Assembly (NCBI GenBank): GCA_963753815.1 | Contig: CAVWDU010000006.1 | Coordinates: 62,001-126,000 of the forward strand | Length of the DNA: 64,000 nt | Source: CAVWDU01 sp963753815 | GTDB taxonomy: Bacteria > Pseudomonadota > Gammaproteobacteria > Pseudomonadales > Halieaceae | Direction: 5' to 3' | Part shown: in pieces, positions 33,459 through 42,487 of the stretch | How the letters are laid out: each line of letters begins with the position of its first letter | How positions within the stretch are numbered: the stretch's first letter is position 1 | The notes under the pieces: model-generated | Databases searched by the model: none | Seen by the model: only the letters and a program-made list of their open reading frames with translations | What the model was told of the DNA's origin: nothing | Program-made: the position numbers and the translations under genes

Positions 33459-36221
33459 TTGATAACGAGGTCACGATCCCGGCTGATCAAGGTCGTTGGC
33501 GCCCTGGTCCTGGCCGAACTGGCGTATCTGCTGTTGCTCAATGCGGCGCTCCGCCTGCCGCTCACCCAGACCCTGGTCAACATGATCCGCCCCGAGAAGT
33601 TCCATGTCTCCTGGGACAGCGCCTGGACCTGGTACCCGTTTCGTGCCCACGCCGTGGGCGTCCACGCCAACGGTCAATCGCGAACCCAGCAGTGGGAACT
33701 GTCGGCGGCCCGGGCCTCGGGCTCCATCGCGATACTGCCCCTGCTGCTGAAACGCGTCTGGCTCAGCGATGTCGACGCGACGGATGTCACCTACCGCCAG
33801 CGCCCGCGGCTGAAACCCGGGCAGGACTACAGCGCCAGGATACCGTTTTTCCCCGAGATTTCGGGTCGACAGATTCAGCCGGTGGAAACCCGCCCACGCA
33901 AGAAGAGACGCCCCTGGCATGTCCGGCTTGAGAACGCTCGCGCCCGGGGGTCTCACGACGTCTGGATCTACGAGTGGCGAGCGGGGCTGGAGGGGCATGC
34001 CAGGGGCGGATTCAGCTACCGCACCCGCGGTGGCCCCATGTCGATGGACGTCATGGACGTGCAACTGCACGTGGGGCAATTGTTCCTGAACGGTGACCGA
34101 GAGGTTTTCCGGCAAGGCGATTTCAGCGGGGATTTTCGCTTCGCGCCCTTCGTTCCCAGGGAAAACAAGGGCCTGGCGATGCTGCCTTTCCTGTCACTGG
34201 ACACGGTGGTGGATGTGGATGTCGATAGCCTCGCTTTTATCAACATCTTCACCCAGTCGTTCGAAGATCTCACGGTCGGCGGGCGTGGCGAGGTCGACGG
34301 TCGCCTGCGACTGGACCGGGGGACCCTGCTGGCGGGAACCGGGCTGGAGATCGAGGCGCATGCCCTGGTACTGGACTGGCTGCGACATCGGATCGACGGC
34401 GAGGGTACGGTCGACCTCGAGGTGCTCGAAGATGAATCGGACGCACTGCGTCTCCTGTTCACTTTTCGAGAGTTTGAGGTCCATCAGCCAGGCGCGTCTG
34501 CCGCGATGCTGGTGGGTGACAAACTGGAACTGCTGGCCAGCAGTGACACTGATATCCTGTCCCGGCAGCCAACCGGGAACCGGGGCCGCGAGGTGCAAAC
34601 GACGATTGGCACACTGAGCGTGCCGGATCTCGCTTTACTGGATCGGTACCTTCCGGGGCATTTGCCGGTTCGCCTTCTGGGCGGCGAGGGCCAGCTACAG
34701 GGTACCAGCTCCATCGGCGAGGACGCCCTGTCCGTCTCGTTGCGCGTGGACTCTCGCGCAGCGAATCTCGCCATTGAGGACTACAGCTTCGTCAGCGATC
34801 TCGAGACCGCAATCGAACTCAGCAACCCGGATTATCGTACTTCCGGCACCAGCGTCGCCGGCAGCTACCTGAAGCTGCAGGGCGCATCGCTGCTGCGGGG
34901 TGGCGCAATCGACCAGCGGCCCTGGAACGCCTCCCTGCAAATCAACGACGGCTCGTTCCACCTGTTGAACGCGTTGCGCGAGGACGACAGTGACCTCCTC
35001 GGCGTATTGCGCGCGATCGACATGGGGGAACTCCTGCCCCAGTCGCGTGGCAGTTTGCAGTTCGAGGGAGAGATGTCCCGGCTGGACTGGCTCGGTCAGC
35101 TGATCGCCGGTGATCTCATCGGCAGGGTGCGTGGGAGTGGTGTCGCCGGCGGTGTTCTGGAGCTGGAGGCGGGCCTGCCGGTAGCGGGGACGGATATCGA
35201 GGTTCGCTCCGCCGACCTGGCCATTGACATACTGGACTACACGGCGAAAGGCGACGGCACCGTCGGGCTTCGTGTCGCCGAGGGCGGGCAGAACACGGAC
35301 TGGACGTTCGATGCCATGCTCTCCGATGCCAGTTTGCGGCGCTCTGCGGATTCGGCCGGCGTGGTGGACGGCGCAGAGGCCCGGCTGAGCGCCCGGGTAG
35401 ACGATGTGAGGCTGGGCGAGCGGGCACAGTTCGACGCCTTGCGGTTCTCCATCGACTCCGCGACATTGCGCAACATGGGCGTACTCAATGACTTCCTGCC
35501 GGCTGAAGCCCCGCTGCAGTTCCTCGCCGGCGAGGCGGCCCTGACCGCCGATCTTGCACTGCTCACCGATGATGCCCGGGGTTGGTTGCGGCTGGAGAGC
35601 GACGGTGTCACCGCCAGGGTAGATCGCCAGACGGTTACCGGGGACATAGACGCCGAGGTGCTCGTGCAGGGTGGGCGGCCGCAGGAGATGATCTTCGACA
35701 TTGCCGGTTCATCGGTTCGGCTTGACCGGGTTCGGGTAGACGGTGGGAGGAAGCAGGTTGAGCTGGACGACTGGTCGACCCGGCTTGATCTCACCACCGC
35801 TCGGGTGCAGTGGCGCAAGCCGCTGGACATGGTCGCGGGCATCAGCCTGACGATGAGCGATACCCGACCTTTCGTGGCGATGTTTGATAACAGCAAGTGG
35901 CGGCCACCGTTCGTGTCCCGGTTGTTGCGTGTAGACAATATCGCGGGGTACGCGGACGTGGAGGCAGCGGGGGGCGTTTTTACCTTTCCCGACGTGTCCG
36001 TGACCAGCGACCACATCGAGATCGGCGCGAGGGGCTCAATCGCCGCCGACCGCCGCGACGGCATGCTGTACCTGCGCTACCGCAAGGCCGATGCCCTGAT
36101 CCAGATACATGACGGGCAGCGCGAAGTCGATGTGGTTCGCGCGCGCAGCAAGTATGACCGATACAGTGTCACACCGCTGGTGCACTCCGAACTCCTGGGG
36201 CTGGACGCTACCGCGTTTTGA
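33459..36221 (+). CDS. Large AsmA-like membrane-anchored protein
   Basis: A 920-residue protein with one N-terminal transmembrane helix (about 10-29, VGALVLAELAYLLLLNAAL) and a long repetitive beta-strand region with no cytoplasmic domain. This matches the AsmA-like/TamB-YhdP superfamily of large periplasmic proteins that bridge inner and outer membranes and move phospholipids. A TTG start at 33459 is supported by a gaggag site five bases upstream; the earlier ATG at 33453 is followed by a stop. The C-terminal part (about 820-900: DNIAGYADVEAAGGVFTFPD) resembles the terminal beta module. The next operon, transcribed toward it, encodes lipid-transport proteins, so an envelope-lipid link is plausible. 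Exact subfamily uncertain. Confidence 0.75.
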   Translation: MITRSRSRLIKVVGALVLAELAYLLLLNAALRLPLTQTLVNMIRPEKFHVSWDSAWTWYPFRAHAVGVHANGQSRTQQWELSAARASGSIAILPLLLKRVWLSDVDATDVTYRQRPRLKPGQDYSARIPFFPEISGRQIQPVETRPRKKRRPWHVRLENARARGSHDVWIYEWRAGLEGHARGGFSYRTRGGPMSMDVMDVQLHVGQLFLNGDREVFRQGDFSGDFRFAPFVPRENKGLAMLPFLSLDTVVDVDVDSLAFINIFTQSFEDLTVGGRGEVDGRLRLDRGTLLAGTGLEIEAHALVLDWLRHRIDGEGTVDLEVLEDESDALRLLFTFREFEVHQPGASAAMLVGDKLELLASSDTDILSRQPTGNRGREVQTTIGTLSVPDLALLDRYLPGHLPVRLLGGEGQLQGTSSIGEDALSVSLRVDSRAANLAIEDYSFVSDLETAIELSNPDYRTSGTSVAGSYLKLQGASLLRGGAIDQRPWNASLQINDGSFHLLNALREDDSDLLGVLRAIDMGELLPQSRGSLQFEGEMSRLDWLGQLIAGDLIGRVRGSGVAGGVLELEAGLPVAGTDIEVRSADLAIDILDYTAKGDGTVGLRVAEGGQNTDWTFDAMLSDASLRRSADSAGVVDGAEARLSARVDDVRLGERAQFDALRFSIDSATLRNMGVLNDFLPAEAPLQFLAGEAALTADLALLTDDARGWLRLESDGVTARVDRQTVTGDIDAEVLVQGGRPQEMIFDIAGSSVRLDRVRVDGGRKQVELDDWSTRLDLTTARVQWRKPLDMVAGISLTMSDTRPFVAMFDNSKWRPPFVSRLLRVDNIAGYADVEAAGGVFTFPDVSVTSDHIEIGARGSIAADRRDGMLYLRYRKADALIQIHDGQREVDVVRARSKYDRYSVTPLVHSELLGLDATAF

Positions 36222-36292
36222 GTTTTGGCCCGCCGTTGATCACACACGCGGGAGACTGGCCGTCCCGGCCGACAAACGGTGCAGCAGGCGGG

Positions 36293-36892
36293 TCAGCGCT
36301 GCATGTCGGCGCGAATGGCCGACGCAATCTCTTCACTGAGTTCCAGCATCAGTTGGCTGTAGGCGGGGGCGATCGAGGCGGTGTAGGTCACTGTATCGGT
36401 CATTGGCAGGCTGAGCTGGCTGATGCGATGGCTCACCGGGCGTCGGTCGGTGCCTGCGAGGACGCGCCATTCTGCCGTCATCTTGGCGGTGTCAGCGTTG
36501 GCGTCCAGCAACAGGATGTTGACCCGGACACCGTAGTCGGGCGCCTGCTCGCGCGACCAGGGATAGGCCTGGATACTCTGGGTATTCAGGCTGGCGGCGA
36601 GGTTGAACCCCAGTACTCGCTGAATGCCATCCGCCAGCGGTTCTGCCCAGCGCTCATAGCTGGATACGGTGACCAGGTTGGCTTCCTCGCTGTACACAAG
36701 GTTGCTGCGGTTGAGGTACTGGGGCACCTCTATCGGACCGATGCCCAGGGAAGGGCGGTTACCTGTCGGCGCGGGTGCGGCAGAGGCGGTCAGCCTGTAA
36801 TAATTGCTCGTTCTGTTGTCGCTGCAGCCGCAGAGCAGCATACACAGAAGGGCGAGCGGCAGGCTGTAGCGGTAGACAGCGGGTGTGTTCAT
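36293..36892 (-). CDS. PqiC-like auxiliary lipoprotein (ABC transporter)
   Basis: A 199-residue lipoprotein: hydrophobic PLALLCMLL then C-G-C, with lipidation expected at C23. The mature region starts SNYYRLTASAAP, then IGIGPIEVPQYLNRSNLVYS (about 49-69) and ERWAEPLADGIQRVLG (about 80-95), which are the PqiC/DUF330 (ABC-type transport auxiliary lipoprotein) signatures. It sits at the end of the MlaE-MlaF-MlaD-like operon and overlaps the MCE gene by four bases. In Pqi-type systems this lipoprotein helps pass lipids to the outer membrane. Confidence 0.87.
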   Translation of the reverse strand: MNTPAVYRYSLPLALLCMLLCGCSDNRTSNYYRLTASAAPAPTGNRPSLGIGPIEVPQYLNRSNLVYSEEANLVTVSSYERWAEPLADGIQRVLGFNLAASLNTQSIQAYPWSREQAPDYGVRVNILLLDANADTAKMTAEWRVLAGTDRRPVSHRISQLSLPMTDTVTYTASIAPAYSQLMLELSEEIASAIRADMQR

Positions 36893-37854
36893 TCGCTTTC
36901 CTGTTTTCCTCTCAACAACGCCTCGGGCTGTTCTTCGAGTGTCTCGGCGAGACCCTGCAGGGCCTGGCCGGCGAGTTCGATCTCCCGAAGGGCCTTATTG
37001 AGGCGGTAAATGGTGGGTGAATCCACCTCGATGAAGTCGCCGACCTGGACGGCTGTCCGGTCCAAGTGCCGCATCGTCTCTTCCAGCCCGGCGAGGCTTT
37101 TGCGCATTGAGCGGGACAGGCTCGGTATTTCGTCATCGACCCTGGCCATCACGGATTCGGAGGTCTCAAGCAGTTGGTCGAATCTGGGCCCCGTAACGGC
37201 CAGCTGGCTGTCGAGGCGCTCGGCGAGTTGACCCAGCATGCGCATGATCCGGTCCAGCTCGGTTGGAAAGCTCTGCAGTGACTCACTGTTGGTCAGATTT
37301 CGCAGGCCGGCGACGGTCGTCTGCAGGTCACTGGCAACCTGGGCGAAATCAATAGACTCGACCTGCATGGCAAAGCGCTCAAGGTCGGTTGGGATCGTGG
37401 GAATCTGAATATGCGGCGAGTCGACCTGACCGAGCGTGATCGGCGTTCCCGGGTGGAAATCCAGCTGAATCATCAGCAGGCCAGTCAGCAGGCTCTGGGG
37501 AATGAGTTGGGCGCGCAGGCCCTGGCCAATGAGCTCCTCCGCGACGTCGACGCCGCCGATACCTCGGCGCTGGATGTTTTCGGCGGTGATTTCTGCCTCC
37601 ACCAGCATGATGAGATCGATCGAGTCGGTGTCGAAGATCAGCTTGATGTCGGTGACCAAGCCGATCTGGACCCCTCGCAGGGCCACTGATGCGCCCTCCT
37701 GCAGCCCCTTCACCGAGCCGTCGAACACCATGACCACGGTCTGCCGGTCCTTGCCGATCCCCGACCCGCTGATGAACAGCAGGGTGGACACAAGGATGAT
37801 AATGCCGCCGACGATAAAGGCGCCGATGGCCACTGACTCGCGTTTACTGCTCAT
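36889..37854 (-). CDS. MlaD-like MCE-domain protein
   Basis: A 321-residue protein with an N-terminal transmembrane helix (about 10-30, AIGAFIVGGIIILVSTLLFIS), then one MCE domain: VVMVFDGSVKGLQEGASVALRGVQIG (about 41-66) and SLLTGLLMIQLDFHPGTP (about 119-136). A long helical C-terminal tail follows, as in MlaD/PqiB/YrbD proteins that shuttle phospholipids through the periplasm as hexamers. It overlaps the ATPase gene by four bases and the lipoprotein gene by four, giving a coupled operon. Confidence 0.9.
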   Translation of the reverse strand: MSSKRESVAIGAFIVGGIIILVSTLLFISGSGIGKDRQTVVMVFDGSVKGLQEGASVALRGVQIGLVTDIKLIFDTDSIDLIMLVEAEITAENIQRRGIGGVDVAEELIGQGLRAQLIPQSLLTGLLMIQLDFHPGTPITLGQVDSPHIQIPTIPTDLERFAMQVESIDFAQVASDLQTTVAGLRNLTNSESLQSFPTELDRIMRMLGQLAERLDSQLAVTGPRFDQLLETSESVMARVDDEIPSLSRSMRKSLAGLEETMRHLDRTAVQVGDFIEVDSPTIYRLNKALREIELAGQALQGLAETLEEQPEALLRGKQESE

Positions 37855-38642
37855 ACAGTGGCTCCCGGGGCTGTCGCCCGCTCGCGGTTCAGGAACTGTC
37901 GGACCACCGGCTGGTCACTGTGATCCCTGAGGTCCCGGGGATCGCCGTAGGCAATCATCGTCCGGGTTTTCGCATCCAGGTACACGGAGTTGTTGGCGAT
38001 GGCAAAGATGCTGGGCAGCTCGTGGGTTACCATCACCACCGTGGCGCCGGTCGATTCCTTGATTTCCAGGATCAGGTCGTCGAGCAATCGTGAGCTGATC
38101 GGGTCAAGCCCGGCAGACGGTTCGTCAAAAAACAGGATCTCAGGATCCAGTGCGATCGCACGCGCAAGTGCGGCCCGTTTGCGCATACCACCGCTGATTT
38201 CGGAGGGATAGTACGTCTGGTACCCCGCCAGCCCAACGAGTGCGAGCTTGTAGGCGACGATGTCGGCGATCTCGCGCGCGTTGCCAGCGGTGTAAAGTGA
38301 CAACGGTAATGCCACGTTCTCAGCCAGTGTCATGGCGCTGAACAGTCCGCCGGACTGGTAGGTGATGCCCCATTGTCGGCGCATCCGGCCTCTCCGGTTG
38401 GCGTCGGCCCGGACAAAACTCTCGCCCGAGTAGGCGATGTCACCCTGCGCCGGTGCAATGAGGCCCAGCATGTGCTTCAACAGCGTGCTCTTGCCACAGC
38501 CACTGCCGCCCATGATGACAAAGATGTCCCCGTTGTACACATCAAAGGTCAGGTTCTGCTGGATTACCACACTGCCATAGGCCATGGTGAGGTTGCTGAT
38601 ATGAATCCGGCTCTCCAGGGCAGGTTTTCCGGTCGCTGTCAT
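37851..38642 (-). CDS. MlaF-like ABC transporter ATPase
   Basis: A 263-residue ABC ATPase. Walker A is GGSGCGKST (about 44-52), the signature is SGGMRKRAALARA (about 149-161) and Walker B is EILFFDEPSAGLDP (about 168-181). The SGGMRKR form is typical of MlaF and other lipid or toluene-tolerance ATPases. It drives the MCE lipid transporter with the STAS-MlaE permease. It starts two bases after the permease stop and overlaps the MCE gene by four bases. Confidence 0.92.
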   Translation of the reverse strand: MTATGKPALESRIHISNLTMAYGSVVIQQNLTFDVYNGDIFVIMGGSGCGKSTLLKHMLGLIAPAQGDIAYSGESFVRADANRRGRMRRQWGITYQSGGLFSAMTLAENVALPLSLYTAGNAREIADIVAYKLALVGLAGYQTYYPSEISGGMRKRAALARAIALDPEILFFDEPSAGLDPISSRLLDDLILEIKESTGATVVMVTHELPSIFAIANNSVYLDAKTRTMIAYGDPRDLRDHSDQPVVRQFLNRERATAPGATV

Positions 38643-38644
38643 GT

Positions 38645-39775
38645 TCAGAACCCGAACTGCTGGCAGAGAATGTTTATCGCCGCGTCCGCAATGATCAGGT
38701 AGACGATGGCCGCCACGACCGCCTCGGTGGCAGCCTTGCCTACCGCTGCCGAACTGCGGCCTGAGCTAATTCCCGATCGGCATCCGGCGACGGCGATAAG
38801 CGCCGCGAATACGACACTCTTTACCAGCCCGACGATGACATGGGAGTAGGCGAGTACTGCGCCCCCGGCATTGGCATACTGGACAGGGTGTATTCCCATA
38901 CCGCCGGCGACTATCCCGCCGCCGACGATGCCGAGGAGATTGGCATACAGTGTCAGCAGCGGCATGATCACAACGAGCGCCAGCATTCGCGGCAACACCA
39001 GGAATTCCATCGGTGAAACCCCCATGGTGGTGATGGCGTCGATCTCCTCGTTGGTCTGCATGGTGCCCAGTTGGGCCGCATAAGCTGCCCCGGTCCGCCC
39101 GGCCATGACCACGGCCGTCATCAGCGCACCCATTTCCCGCAACATGCCGATCACCACGAGATCGGCCACGTAGATTTCCGCACCGAATTGCTGCAGTTGC
39201 ACGGCACCCAGGTAGGCGAGGATCATACCGACCAGGAGACTGGTCAGGCTGATGATTGCGAATGCGTCCGGCCCCGCCTGGTGACAGAATTGGACAAAAT
39301 CGCTCCAGCGGGTATTTGCCCTGCCGATAAGCAACCGACCCATGGCCGTAGCGACATCGCCGATGAACGCCAGAAATTCCCGCACGCTATCGCCGATATC
39401 CGCCAGCATTGGCGTTGGGTCCAGCATGTCGCGCAGTGTTCGCGGCGGGCCGGTTTCGGGTTTGTAGGTCTTGACGGCGGTGGCAACACGCAGCAGCTGG
39501 CGGGCGCTTTGCGGCAGGCCGGCATCGTCGACCTGCTTGCCGGCTTCACTCGCCGCATTGCAGCTGCGCAGCAGCAGGGCCATCGTGGCCGAGTCCGGTA
39601 ACCCGGTATCGGCCAGATTGAGCTTCAGGCCGGTGACCGACGGTCGCGACAGTCCCTCGTTTAGCTGGCGAATGATCGCGTCGTTCGCGGGACCCGCGGC
39701 GGTCCCCGAGAGCGTTAGCGCGAGCTCGCCGTCCGGATTTTCAATCAGCTCAAATTCGCTTGCTGTGTCGGCCAT
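38645..39775 (-). CDS. STAS-MlaE fused lipid transporter permease
   Basis: A 376-residue fusion. Residues about 1-105 look like a STAS/MlaB-like domain (LALTLSGTAAGPANDAIIRQL; a serine-bearing LPDSATMALLL). The rest is an MlaE permease with five or so transmembrane helices, including GAEIYVADLVVIGMLREMGALMTAVVMAGRTGAAYAAQLGTM split across about 200-240 and the conserved EEIDAITTMG (about 243-252). In classical Mla systems MlaB and MlaE are separate polypeptides; here they are one chain. It heads the operon that continues with the ATPase, MCE protein and lipoprotein. Confidence 0.9.
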   Translation of the reverse strand: MADTASEFELIENPDGELALTLSGTAAGPANDAIIRQLNEGLSRPSVTGLKLNLADTGLPDSATMALLLRSCNAASEAGKQVDDAGLPQSARQLLRVATAVKTYKPETGPPRTLRDMLDPTPMLADIGDSVREFLAFIGDVATAMGRLLIGRANTRWSDFVQFCHQAGPDAFAIISLTSLLVGMILAYLGAVQLQQFGAEIYVADLVVIGMLREMGALMTAVVMAGRTGAAYAAQLGTMQTNEEIDAITTMGVSPMEFLVLPRMLALVVIMPLLTLYANLLGIVGGGIVAGGMGIHPVQYANAGGAVLAYSHVIVGLVKSVVFAALIAVAGCRSGISSGRSSAAVGKAATEAVVAAIVYLIIADAAINILCQQFGF

Positions 39776-39837
39776 GCACCGCGATGCCTGAATGGTTCAA
39801 CGGCAGTCTAATTCCTGTAGGCGGTAAATACCACGGC

Positions 39838-40359
39838 CTACTGGAAGGGTAGCGGCGGTCGCAACGGTGCGATGATATCGTAGGCTTTCTGATAGATCGT
39901 TTTTACGGGTGTGTCACTGCCCGCTTCCCGGCGCCTGGAGATCATCGTGACCGGGAACAGGTAGTTATCACTCTCACGGTAGCGCAGGGCGCGGCTGCGG
40001 CCGGCCGGGTCTTCGTAGACTATCCAGTGCATGTCCAGGTCGTTCGCCAGCAGGTCACCGAGGATGATCCCCATACCCTGGAGTTGCCTGGTCTGGTCCG
40101 GGCGGACGAGCTTTCGGTCCAGCAGCGACTGCAGGAGCGCGAGGTCCTCTTCCGTGCTGCCGGTGAACCGCTGGCCCAGATGGCGCCTGGCGAGGGCATC
40201 CAGTTCCTCCCGCTGTTGTTGCATATACTGCTTATCGACGAAAGACAGGGCTCCCACTGAAACCCGGGCTGCCGGCTGCGCCGGCAGGCTGGCGCTGAAC
40301 GCGATTGCCAGCAGGCAGGCGATTGAAGCGAGGAGCCGGGGTGAGCCGGTTTTCTTCAT
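39838..40359 (-). CDS. DUF3806-type exported protein
   Basis: A 173-residue protein with a signal peptide (MKKTGSPRLLASIACLLAIAF, cleavage near residue 28-30). The mature part includes LDALARRHLGQRFTGSTEEDL (about 53-73) and LGDLLANDLDMHWIVYEDP (about 99-117), which I recognise as DUF3806-like. A periplasmic protein of unknown role is likely. The start at codon 7 (40359) has a ggag site; an ATG six codons upstream does not. Divergent from dapA. Confidence 0.68.
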   Translation of the reverse strand: MKKTGSPRLLASIACLLAIAFSASLPAQPAARVSVGALSFVDKQYMQQQREELDALARRHLGQRFTGSTEEDLALLQSLLDRKLVRPDQTRQLQGMGIILGDLLANDLDMHWIVYEDPAGRSRALRYRESDNYLFPVTMISRRREAGSDTPVKTIYQKAYDIIAPLRPPLPFQ

Positions 40360-40540
40360 CGGTCGAACTCCATTCATGCAATGCTCCAGAGTATGGACCA
40401 GCGCGTTCCGGCCGGGTTCAATCCGACAGGCTGCCAGCGCAATCCGGTTGTTATCTGGCCGCCGTCATGGATAATGGCGGTCTTTCGGGAGGGCGGATAA
40501 TAGCTGCCCTGCACCCCCGGAGACAAATGCGGAGACCCCA

Positions 40541-41413
40541 ATGATCACCGGCAGTATTGTCGCCCTCGTAACGCCCATGCACCCCGACGGGAGCGTCGAC
40601 TGGCCCAGTCTCGAGCGTCTCCTCGACCGGCACCGGGAGGCGGGTACCGACGCGATAGGGGCGGTGGGGACCACTGGTGAGAGCGCTACCCTCAGCGTAC
40701 CTGAGCACTGCGAGGTGATCAGGCGCTGTGTTGATCACCTGGCGGGTAGTATGCCCGTCATTGCTGGCACCGGCGCCAATGCTACCCGCGAGGCCATCGA
40801 GCTGACAGCGGCTGCAGCCGATGCCGGCGCCGCGGCCTGCCTGCTGGTTACACCCTACTACAACAAGCCCACGCAGCGCGGTCTTTACGAGCACTACCGC
40901 TCGATTGCGCAGGCGGTTTCCATTCCCCAGATTCTCTACAACGTGCCTGGCCGTACCGCCGTCGATATGAGCAATGAAACGGTTGCCAGGCTGGCCGAGA
41001 TGGAACAGGTTGTCGGGATAAAAGATGCCACGGGTGATCTGGAGAGGGGCCGTGAGCTGATCGAGCTGGTCGGTGACGGGATCGCTGTATACTCGGGCGA
41101 CGATGCCACCGCCATGGAGCTGATACTTGCCGGCGCCAGGGGGAATATCTCCGTCACCGCCAACGTGGCCCCGGCAATGGTGGCAAACGTGTGCCGGTTG
41201 GCCCTGGCGGGAGACCGTGCGGCTGCCGTGCGGGAGAACGCCCGGCTCGACTCGCTCAACAGCGCGCTGTTCCTGGAGTCAAACCCGATTCCGGTCAAGT
41301 GGGCTTTACACAGACTCGGCCTGATTGAACCCGGCATCAGATTGCCGCTGACCTGGCTGGATGAGGCGCACGCCGGGTCGCTGACGGCTGCTATGGAGAG
41401 CGCGGGTCTGTGA
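40541..41413 (+). CDS. dapA: 4-hydroxy-tetrahydrodipicolinate synthase
   Basis: A 290-residue TIM-barrel enzyme that condenses pyruvate with aspartate semialdehyde, the first committed step to meso-diaminopimelate and lysine. K161 (GIKDATGD) is the Schiff-base lysine; Y133 (ILYNVPGRT) and R138 complete the active site, with GAVGTTGESATLS (about 40-52) holding pyruvate. Length is standard. A cggagac site precedes the ATG. Its stop overlaps the bamC start (GTGA), the usual dapA-bamC arrangement of gammaproteobacteria. Confidence 0.96.
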   Translation: MITGSIVALVTPMHPDGSVDWPSLERLLDRHREAGTDAIGAVGTTGESATLSVPEHCEVIRRCVDHLAGSMPVIAGTGANATREAIELTAAAADAGAAACLLVTPYYNKPTQRGLYEHYRSIAQAVSIPQILYNVPGRTAVDMSNETVARLAEMEQVVGIKDATGDLERGRELIELVGDGIAVYSGDDATAMELILAGARGNISVTANVAPAMVANVCRLALAGDRAAAVRENARLDSLNSALFLESNPIPVKWALHRLGLIEPGIRLPLTWLDEAHAGSLTAAMESAGL

Positions 41414-42462
41414 ACATCTACGCTTTGGCGATGCGAGTACTTCTACCGGCCCTGCTGGCGGCGTCGCTGTCCGGTTGCGGTTACCTCTTCGGTGACGACG
41501 GTCTTTTTCCAGATTCCTCCCAAGCCTACCGCGACGCCCAGGAGGAACCTGTGCTGCAGGTGCCGGAGGGCATGGGCACTGACAGCCTGCAGGAAGTGTA
41601 CGCGATCCCGCCGATCCAGGAATCCATGCTGCTGGCGGGTGACTTCGAAGTTCCCCGGCCGGCGCCGCTGGTGTCCGGTGCAGCCGACCAGCTGGTGCGC
41701 ATCCAGCGGCTCGGCGAGGAGAGCTGGGCACTGATTGCCATGGCCCCTGGTCAGGTCTGGCCCCAGGTGCGCAGTTTCCTGACCGCGGCCGGCGCCCAGA
41801 CCGCCCGGGTTGACGCCCAGGCCGGTATCATGGAAACCGACTGGGTCAGTATCGAGGGCCAGCCTATGGCTTCCCGGTTTCGCTTCCGTATCGAGCAGGG
41901 CGTGCAGCGCGGCAACAGCGAGCTGCACGTACTGCAGATGCACCAGGCCGGCGACATCGGAGCGTGGCCGGAACGTTCCGACGACAAGGAACTCGAGGAT
42001 GAATTGCTGATGGGTGTAGCGCAGTACATCGCCAACAGCGCGGAATCCGCGCCGGTGTCGATGATTGCAGACCGGGCGATCAGCGCCACCGGGAAGATTT
42101 CGCTGCAGGAGGCATCGGACGGTCGCACCTACATATTCCTCGGCCTTCCCTTCAACCGGGCGTGGGCGTCGCTGGCAAAGGCGCTGCAGGATTCCAATTT
42201 TGAGACCACCGACCTTGACCGCAGTGCCGGCGAATACTACGTGCGCTACCTCGGGCCCGAGTCCGAGGAGGAGGAGGGTTGGCTGGGCTGGCTGTTCGAC
42301 GACGATGACCACCCCCTCGCGGGGCGCGAATTCCGCATCGACATGAAGGCGGATAACGAGGACGCGGTCCGGATCTACCTGCAGAACGCAGACGCTGACC
42401 AGGCCATAGAGCAGCGCGAGGAGCAGTCGCTCCTGGCACTGATCAAGGGTAACATCAATTGA
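41410..42462 (+). CDS. bamC: Outer membrane assembly lipoprotein BamC
   Basis: A 350-residue lipoprotein (lipobox LSGC; C23 from the GTG start, C16 from the in-frame ATG at 41431). The disordered N-terminal stretch containing PVLQVPEGMGTD is followed by two helix-grip domains, the first with LGEESWALIAMAPGQVWPQV (about 101-120), the second with TYIFLGLPFNRAWASLAKAL (about 239-258), as in BamC/NlpB. It is part of the BAM complex that inserts beta-barrel proteins in the outer membrane. The GTG overlaps the dapA stop. Confidence 0.93.
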   Translation: MNIYALAMRVLLPALLAASLSGCGYLFGDDGLFPDSSQAYRDAQEEPVLQVPEGMGTDSLQEVYAIPPIQESMLLAGDFEVPRPAPLVSGAADQLVRIQRLGEESWALIAMAPGQVWPQVRSFLTAAGAQTARVDAQAGIMETDWVSIEGQPMASRFRFRIEQGVQRGNSELHVLQMHQAGDIGAWPERSDDKELEDELLMGVAQYIANSAESAPVSMIADRAISATGKISLQEASDGRTYIFLGLPFNRAWASLAKALQDSNFETTDLDRSAGEYYVRYLGPESEEEEGWLGWLFDDDDHPLAGREFRIDMKADNEDAVRIYLQNADADQAIEQREEQSLLALIKGNIN

Positions 42463-42487
42463 TCGTGGGCCGCAGGATCACCTGCTG

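Noticed and set aside
35237..36064. 275-residue minus-strand reading
   Set aside because: Antisense to the AsmA-like gene; serine/arginine-rich with no domain.
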